Below are positions 5,188 through 10,096 of a stretch of 10,096 nucleotides of DNA, piece by piece (the first letter of the stretch is position 1; every line of letters starts with the position of its first letter). Source of the DNA: Lachnospiraceae bacterium (GTDB taxonomy: Bacteria > Bacillota_A > Clostridia > Lachnospirales > Lachnospiraceae). The translations under genes and the position numbers were made by a program. The notes beneath the pieces were generated by a model, which was not told the origin of the DNA, searched no databases, and was given only the letters and a program-made list of their open reading frames with translations. The stretch lies in assembly GCA_009774465.1 (NCBI GenBank), contig VSNT01000130.1, positions 1 to 10,096 on the forward strand, in the 5' to 3' direction.

Positions 5188-7488
5188 ATGAGCACAGGAA
5201 GTTTTGGCAGTTCATATGTTTCAAAGGAAGCAAAAGTAATTGATCGCGATATTTACCATGAAGGAAGTATTATTAACAATCAATACAGAGTGGAAAAGCG
5301 TTTGACAGATGGAGCAATAGGGCGGGTTTATAAATGTCTTGATATGACGGTAAATCGGGAAATGGTATTAAAAAGTATTGATGCCGATCCTTTTTTACAG
5401 CCTGAGAAACAGGATGAACTGATCAGAGAAATTCAAAATTGGATGAGGCTTCCCAGATGCTCAAATCTGGTAAATATTATTTCTGTATTTTATGATAATG
5501 CAGAGCAGACATTATTTTTTACGATGCCCTATATTGAAGGACATAAAAAATATGGTCTGGAATTGCAGGACTGGATGAGAACATATCGCTTTACAGAGGC
5601 TGATATATTATACCTGGGGATTGCAGTTTGCAATGCAATGAAGGAGTGCCGTATAAAAACGGGAAAGTTGCCGGTACATGGAGATATTAAACCTTCCAAT
5701 ATATTTTTAGAATATAGGGGGGAAAGGTTTAAAGACGAAGCATTTTTAAGCTGCAACATACGATTGGCCGACTGTGGGGCAATTGGCAGGACTCGTTTAT
5801 ATTTTCCGAAGGAATATGAAGATTGTAGAAAGGCGCCTAACTGGGCATCTGACGTTTATGCACTTATTATGGTAATGCATGAGTTGGAAAAATATACAGT
5901 TGAAGGCTATGATCATAAAAATAGCGCTGTTCGTTTAATTTATGAGTTATTGATTTTGCAGGAGCAATGGAAAATATATAATCTTGTGGAGGTTCTTGAT
6001 GATTTTCTGCTGCCAGGCTTTCGGGTAAGGTTTAGAATTGAACCGGTAGAATTGTTATATAAAGATATACAAATGCGTTCAATTGATATTTTCAATAGAG
6101 TTCATGAGATTCACAGTCAATTACAAATGATGTATAAAGATGATACTTTGTTAGAAGAAATTGATAAATTGTGGAAGGAAGCCGAAAAGGAACAATATTT
6201 GGTAAACGACGTACCCCTCACCTGTTATATTGACCGTGATTATTTTGTATGTGCGGCATTGTGCGCTCAATATGAATTGGCAGAAAAGGTATTATGCCGG
6301 TATGAAAAGGCTCTTTTGGCACTTCCTGAGCGCCAAAGGAAGATTTTTGGATATACCTATTCGGAAAATTTAGATGATGACTTTAAAATTCTTCACGCCC
6401 AGTATAATTTACATATAAACCAAAAGGATTTGGCAAGAACAATGTTTCATAATGTGGAATTGAAAAATTGTATTTGTTATAACTGGCTGGAACAGTACAT
6501 TGATATATGCGGGGAAAGAGCCATTGAAGGACAGTTTGATGAGGGGCAGTACCTGAAAGAAAAACTAAGGAAATACATAAAGACTTATGGCGGAGAAAGG
6601 GAAATAAGGACATTATGTGAGTTAAAAATGCATTTGGGAGCTTTATTAAGGAGCATGGGGGAAACCAAAGAGAGTGTGGAGATTCTTGAAGAGTGTGTAC
6701 AGGAATACCCTGATGATCTTGAGTTTATGTATCAGTATGGATATGCACTAATGCTGGATGGACAAGTATCCAGGGCACGGTATCCGCTGAATCTATTACA
6801 TTTTCTTTGCCAGCAGATAAGAAAACGAAATAAAACCATAGACGGTCACCCGCTTTATCCGGCTCAGACAATTGCATCGTATAGCCATATGGCGGCTTAC
6901 CTGGCTGGTGACTTTCCTGTTGCGCTGAAGGAATTGGAAGAACTTGATAAACAATTCCTATACTATCAGGGCTATGTAAGCGAGGTTTCAGCATTGGCCA
7001 AGCAGATGGTACAGGAGTCATACGATGTCCATTATCAATTACGCAGAGCAATTGTGCAAATGTCTGCGGAAGATATTTGCCAAAATTATGTTATATATTT
7101 TACAAAATGGAAAAAGTATTTGGATGCTCCGTTGGGATGTCAGGCATATTTTTTTAAACGTGGGGAACTACAGGTACTGATGGATCTGCATACGATGTTT
7201 GCAGATCTGATGCTTGCAAGTAGACATTATGATGAATTGATTGAAGCATGTAATCATATGCTTTCAATTTTAAAGGATAGCGGGATGGTCAAATTATATC
7301 TGGCACGAGCCCATGCAATGAAAGGGGAAGTTGAGCTTGCAGCCAGATTTTACAGGGAATCCGCAGATATGCTTCCATATGAGTATCCACAGGTGAAGCA
7401 TGATGGAACAGAGACAGTGTATGTGCAAAGAGAAAAGGCCCGTATGCGGGAGGAAATGAAGAAATTGGGAATGGATGCAGTTATATGA
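5188..7488 (+). CDS. Ser/Thr protein kinase-like protein with TPR-like C-terminal half
   Basis: Residues 33-300 of 766 form a protein kinase domain: glycine loop LTDGAIGRVY (39-48, first Gly replaced by Thr), ATP-binding lysine K62 in MVLK, catalytic loop HGDIKPSN (164-171) with D166, K168 and N171, metal Asp D195 in DCG (for DFG), and subdomain IX Asp D222 in SDVYAL. HGD replaces HRD, so activation-loop control may differ from RD kinases, but catalytic residues are kept and it is probably active. Residues about 340-766 are helical repeats of TPR type (for example GETKESVEILEECVQEYPDD and KLYLARAHAMKGEVELAARFYRESADM), suited to protein binding. I see no membrane helix, so it is likely cytoplasmic. 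Targets may include products of the adjacent genes. AAGGAAGG lies before the start. It is the last gene of the tight cluster. Confidence 0.88.
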   Translation: MSTGSFGSSYVSKEAKVIDRDIYHEGSIINNQYRVEKRLTDGAIGRVYKCLDMTVNREMVLKSIDADPFLQPEKQDELIREIQNWMRLPRCSNLVNIISVFYDNAEQTLFFTMPYIEGHKKYGLELQDWMRTYRFTEADILYLGIAVCNAMKECRIKTGKLPVHGDIKPSNIFLEYRGERFKDEAFLSCNIRLADCGAIGRTRLYFPKEYEDCRKAPNWASDVYALIMVMHELEKYTVEGYDHKNSAVRLIYELLILQEQWKIYNLVEVLDDFLLPGFRVRFRIEPVELLYKDIQMRSIDIFNRVHEIHSQLQMMYKDDTLLEEIDKLWKEAEKEQYLVNDVPLTCYIDRDYFVCAALCAQYELAEKVLCRYEKALLALPERQRKIFGYTYSENLDDDFKILHAQYNLHINQKDLARTMFHNVELKNCICYNWLEQYIDICGERAIEGQFDEGQYLKEKLRKYIKTYGGEREIRTLCELKMHLGALLRSMGETKESVEILEECVQEYPDDLEFMYQYGYALMLDGQVSRARYPLNLLHFLCQQIRKRNKTIDGHPLYPAQTIASYSHMAAYLAGDFPVALKELEELDKQFLYYQGYVSEVSALAKQMVQESYDVHYQLRRAIVQMSAEDICQNYVIYFTKWKKYLDAPLGCQAYFFKRGELQVLMDLHTMFADLMLASRHYDELIEACNHMLSILKDSGMVKLYLARAHAMKGEVELAARFYRESADMLPYEYPQVKHDGTETVYVQREKARMREEMKKLGMDAVI

Positions 7489-7504
7489 AAGCGTCCAAAA
7501 AAGG

Positions 7505-7538
7505 AACTGACATTGGATGGTATGCCACGTGGTCAGTT
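7505..7538. other. Hairpin-forming inverted repeat downstream of the kinase gene
   Basis: AACTGAC (7505-7511) pairs with GTCAGTT (7532-7538) over a 20-base loop, and the 8-base palindrome CCACGTGG (7525-7532) overlaps the right arm. There is no T-tract, so it is not a classical terminator. It could be an attenuating or processing structure or a protein site in the 225-base gap before the SLR gene. Confidence 0.35.
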
Positions 7539-7635
7539 GAGTCAATGGCTTTGAATCAAATATACTAGCAAATACGGGAGGAATATCAGGTATAGAAAAA
7601 AAGAACTGCTGTGGGTTTGATGTTTATGGATAAAA

Positions 7636-7668
7636 TTGTAAAATTTTAGTAGAAAATGTCTATATAAA
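7636..7668 (+). promoter_or_regulatory. Weak candidate promoter for the Sel1-repeat gene
   Basis: TTGTAA (7636-7641) and TATATA/TATAAA (7661-7668) resemble -35 and -10 boxes but are 19-21 bases apart, longer than ideal. No operator-like dyad with the GACTACAA half-site is seen here, unlike the two upstream promoters. The SLR gene may have its own constitutive promoter or be reached by read-through. Confidence 0.25.
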
Positions 7669-7713
7669 AGAATGTCTGATTGCAGCATGTAATGTCAGCA
7701 TGGGGGAAGTAAG

Positions 7714-9987
7714 ATGGATGTAGTAGCTTTCATTTCAAATATAGTGACAATTATATCTGCGGTTATAACATGTATCAATTGTATTTTTCAGTGGATAATT
7801 AAAGGAACATGGAAAAGTGAAGATAAGCGACATACTATAAATCCTTTTTTACCTGATATAGAATTGGGAGATAAAGCTTCCAGTATAGGAAAAAGAAAGA
7901 AAAAGCTGCTTATTTTCATATGTAAGATTTCGCTGCTTGTTTTCTTATGCTCGGCAACACTTTCAATAATTTTATATTTAGTGAGAAATGAGCCGCCTGA
8001 AGATGAACATGAAGCGTATATATGGTATCTGGAGCACACGGAAAATGGCGGCTCGCCTAAAAATTTAAATGCATTGGGAGAGTGCTATTTTTTTGGACGA
8101 GGCACAGAAGTAAATTTCGATCAGGCTTTTTCCTGTTTTGAAAAAGCAGCTCAGAAGAATAGCAGCGCACAGTATAATCTGGCAATTTGTTATTTTTATG
8201 GTTACGGAACTGAGATTAATGACGAAAAGGCGTTTGAATATTTTCAAATGGCAGGGGATGATATTGCGGATGCAAAAGCTTATGCAGGGCATTACTATTA
8301 TTGTGGCTGGGGAGGCGTAGAAGTTGATAAAGACAAGGCGAACGCCCTGTTTGAATTATCTAAAAGTAAAGGCAGTATTATGGCTTTATATTTTCAGGCC
8401 ATGTACTATATTTTTGAGGATGAGTCAGAGGATCGTTTTGACAGGGCAATTGAGTTGTGCCAGCAGGTAATTGACGCCGGATATGATAAGGGCAATGGAC
8501 TGTTGGGCTTTTGCTATGCGGATGAGGATTCACCGGTGCATGATTATGGGAAAGCTTATGATTATTTTGCGGCGGGAGAGGAAGCAGGAGACGATTTTGC
8601 CTTATATGGGTTGGGTAGATGTTATGAAAAGGGAAAAATTGTAAAAAAAGATGAGAGTAAAGCAGTTGAGTATTATCAGAAGGCAGCAGCTTTGGGAAAT
8701 CCTTATGCAAATTATTATTTAGGACGCTGCTATTATAATGGCACAGGAACAGAAGCCAGTTATGAAAATGCTCTGGAATGCTTTGCCAGGGCAGCGTCTA
8801 GGGGACATGCAGGCGCGATAACCATGCAGGGAATTTGTTACGAAAATGGATTTGGATGTGAAGTAGATGAGAGAGCGGCTTTCAGATGCTATGAAAGAGC
8901 GGCTGAACTGGGAAATCTGACTGCAATATACAACCTTGCATGTTTTTACTATAAAGGAACAGCTACTCCGCAGAATTATGAAAAAGCGTTTGAATTGTAT
9001 ATGAGGGCGGCAGAAGAAAATAATGCAAAGGCGCAAAATTATTTGGGAATATTTTATGAAAATGGGTATGGGGTTGAAAAAGACGAGGAAGAAGCCCAGA
9101 AGTGGTACGCAAAAGCGGCGGAGCAGGATAATGAAGTTGCGCAGAGAAATTTAGGCTGGATGCTGTATGAGCAGGAAGAGTATGCAGAAGCTTTTAAATG
9201 TTTTTCAGAATCGGGGCATGAAGGGTATGCAAGTTCTCAATATGGCATGGGAGAATGTTATTACTATGGCAGAGGAGTCGGGCAGAATTACGAGCAGGCA
9301 AAGCTGTGGTATGAAAAAGCAGCAGAACAGGAGTATGAAGCGGCTATAGTACAACTGGGAAATATTTACTATTATGGGCACGGTGGAGAGATTGATTATA
9401 CAACAGCTATTAAATATTATGAAAGGGCAGCAGAACTGGGTTTTCCAGAAGGAGAATATAAATTAGCCTGTTGCTATGAGGAAGGAAAAGGAACAGAGCA
9501 AAATGATAATAAGGCATTTGAGTATTATAAAAAAGCTGCTGAGCAAAACCATGCAAATGCGCAAAGCTGTTTAGGGGCTATGTATTATTATGGAAATGGA
9601 ACTGCAAGGGATTTAAGCGAGGCAGTAAAATGGTTTGAAAAGGCTGCTGAGAATAATGATAGATATGGCAGAGAATTTTTGGCACAATGCCATTATTATG
9701 GAAACGGAGTTCAACAGGATCAGGCTAAGGCAGCGCAGGAATTTGCAGAGATTGCAGAAGAAGGAAGCGCCTGGTCGCAAATGATGCTGGGGCAATGTTA
9801 TTTGTATGGCAATGGATTGGAAGCAGATTATGAGAAGGCAGTTTATTGGTTCCAGTGTGCCGCTGATCAAAACAGCGCACGGGCACAAGAGCTTTTGGGA
9901 GAATGCTATGAAAATGGCTGGGGCGTTGAGGTTGATGCGAAAAAGGCAAAGGAATATTATGATATGGCGGAGGAGAATGGGGGGTGA
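7714..9987 (+). CDS. Membrane-anchored Sel1-like repeat (SLR) protein
   Basis: This 757-residue protein has two membrane helices (about 5-29 and 65-90) joined by a strongly basic loop (KGTWKSEDKR to GKRKKK, 30-64). An acidic linker NEPPEDEHE follows, then 18 tandem Sel1-like repeats of about 36 residues run from 114 to 756. By the positive-inside rule the loop is cytoplasmic and both termini outside, which would place the repeats outside the membrane; this is a prediction only. SLR solenoids are protein-binding scaffolds or sensors (HcpA-type and eukaryotic Sel1), with no enzymatic role. It may be a receptor or scaffold for the upstream kinase and effector genes, but the 225-base gap leaves membership of the same system uncertain. 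GGGGAAG precedes the start. Confidence 0.87.
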   Translation: MDVVAFISNIVTIISAVITCINCIFQWIIKGTWKSEDKRHTINPFLPDIELGDKASSIGKRKKKLLIFICKISLLVFLCSATLSIILYLVRNEPPEDEHEAYIWYLEHTENGGSPKNLNALGECYFFGRGTEVNFDQAFSCFEKAAQKNSSAQYNLAICYFYGYGTEINDEKAFEYFQMAGDDIADAKAYAGHYYYCGWGGVEVDKDKANALFELSKSKGSIMALYFQAMYYIFEDESEDRFDRAIELCQQVIDAGYDKGNGLLGFCYADEDSPVHDYGKAYDYFAAGEEAGDDFALYGLGRCYEKGKIVKKDESKAVEYYQKAAALGNPYANYYLGRCYYNGTGTEASYENALECFARAASRGHAGAITMQGICYENGFGCEVDERAAFRCYERAAELGNLTAIYNLACFYYKGTATPQNYEKAFELYMRAAEENNAKAQNYLGIFYENGYGVEKDEEEAQKWYAKAAEQDNEVAQRNLGWMLYEQEEYAEAFKCFSESGHEGYASSQYGMGECYYYGRGVGQNYEQAKLWYEKAAEQEYEAAIVQLGNIYYYGHGGEIDYTTAIKYYERAAELGFPEGEYKLACCYEEGKGTEQNDNKAFEYYKKAAEQNHANAQSCLGAMYYYGNGTARDLSEAVKWFEKAAENNDRYGREFLAQCHYYGNGVQQDQAKAAQEFAEIAEEGSAWSQMMLGQCYLYGNGLEADYEKAVYWFQCAADQNSARAQELLGECYENGWGVEVDAKKAKEYYDMAEENGG
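8053..9981 (+). repeat. Eighteen tandem Sel1-like repeats (about 108 bp units)
   Basis: The units follow the pattern A-x-x-x-LG-x-CY-x-x-G-x-G-x-x-x-(D/N)-x-x-KA-x-x-(W/Y)(Y/F)-x-KAAE-x-(G/N). Most are 36 residues; unit 2 has 35 and unit 11 (about residues 472-503, NLGWMLYEQEEYAEAF) has 32, lacking the Gly-x-Gly loop. Units 4 and 5 are the most divergent. The repeats are diverged at DNA level, so recent expansion is not evident. Confidence 0.85.
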
Positions 9988-10096
9988 GGGGGAGATGTTT
10001 TAATAGGGTAAAGGTAATTTAATAGATAATTAAAAGTTATCCATTAAATTTGGTTATGAATAAACGGAATCAGCGGATAATGCTATATTATACTAA

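Noticed and set aside
8719..9036. Long reverse-strand open frames within the SLR and other genes
   Set aside because: They are antisense to well-supported repeat-bearing genes, have no ribosome binding sites and show no recognisable domains.
8053..9981. CRISPR array or DNA satellite suggested by regular 108-base periodicity
   Set aside because: The periodicity is that of protein repeats in an intact reading frame; the DNA units are diverged and have no repeat-spacer pattern.
10025..10041. Terminator after the SLR gene (GATAA / TTATC)
   Set aside because: The stem is only 5 A/T-rich pairs with no T-tract; the true end of transcription may lie beyond the window.

Overview
The window looks like chromosome of a low-GC Gram-positive anaerobe, most likely a Clostridia/Lachnospiraceae-type gut Firmicute. 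The evidence is AT-rich DNA with strong purine-rich ribosome binding sites, a BlaI/M56 regulator pair with a Cys/His-rich tail, and genes rich in AAA, GAA and ATA codons. Every gene I can support is on the + strand. Bases 1-19 closely match the Nextera transposon mosaic end, so the left edge is probably a contig end carrying adapter sequence.

Region 1 (115-1866) is a sensor/regulator operon: a BlaI/MecI-type winged-helix repressor and a BlaR1/MecR1-type M56 membrane metalloprotease. In the protease the usual beta-lactam-binding domain is replaced by a small extracytoplasmic Cys/His-rich tail. A clear promoter (TTGACA, 17 bp, TAAGAT) with a dyad in its spacer places the repressor start at GTG 166. 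A strong intrinsic terminator (1941-1979) closes this unit.

Region 2 (2044-7488) starts at a second strong promoter (TTGACA, 18 bp, TATACT). Its spacer also carries a dyad, and that dyad shares the half-site GAYTACAA with the first promoter. Downstream are a possible 30-residue ORF and then five closely spaced genes: a nucleoside-phosphorylase/MTA-SAH-nucleosidase-fold protein, a membrane-anchored TIR protein, a three-helix membrane protein, an HNH nuclease fused to what looks like a Clp-N-type double helical repeat, and a Ser/Thr-kinase-like protein with a TPR-like C-terminal half. The 317-bp gap between regions 1 and 2 holds the terminator, the promoter and the small ORF; I see nothing else in it.

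Region 3 (7489-9987) is a 225-bp gap with a hairpin and a weak promoter candidate, followed by a membrane protein with 18 Sel1-like repeats. The last 109 bases hold no gene that I can support.

My reading, as inference: this is a multi-effector conflict (probable anti-phage or abortive-infection) locus. The PNP-fold, TIR and HNH proteins are candidate effectors, the three-helix protein is a candidate membrane effector or scaffold, and the kinase-TPR and membrane-SLR proteins are candidate signalling or sensing parts. The unusual element is its apparent control by a BlaI/M56 protease-relieved repressor, suggested by the matching dyads in the two promoters. I do not recognise this gene combination as a named system.
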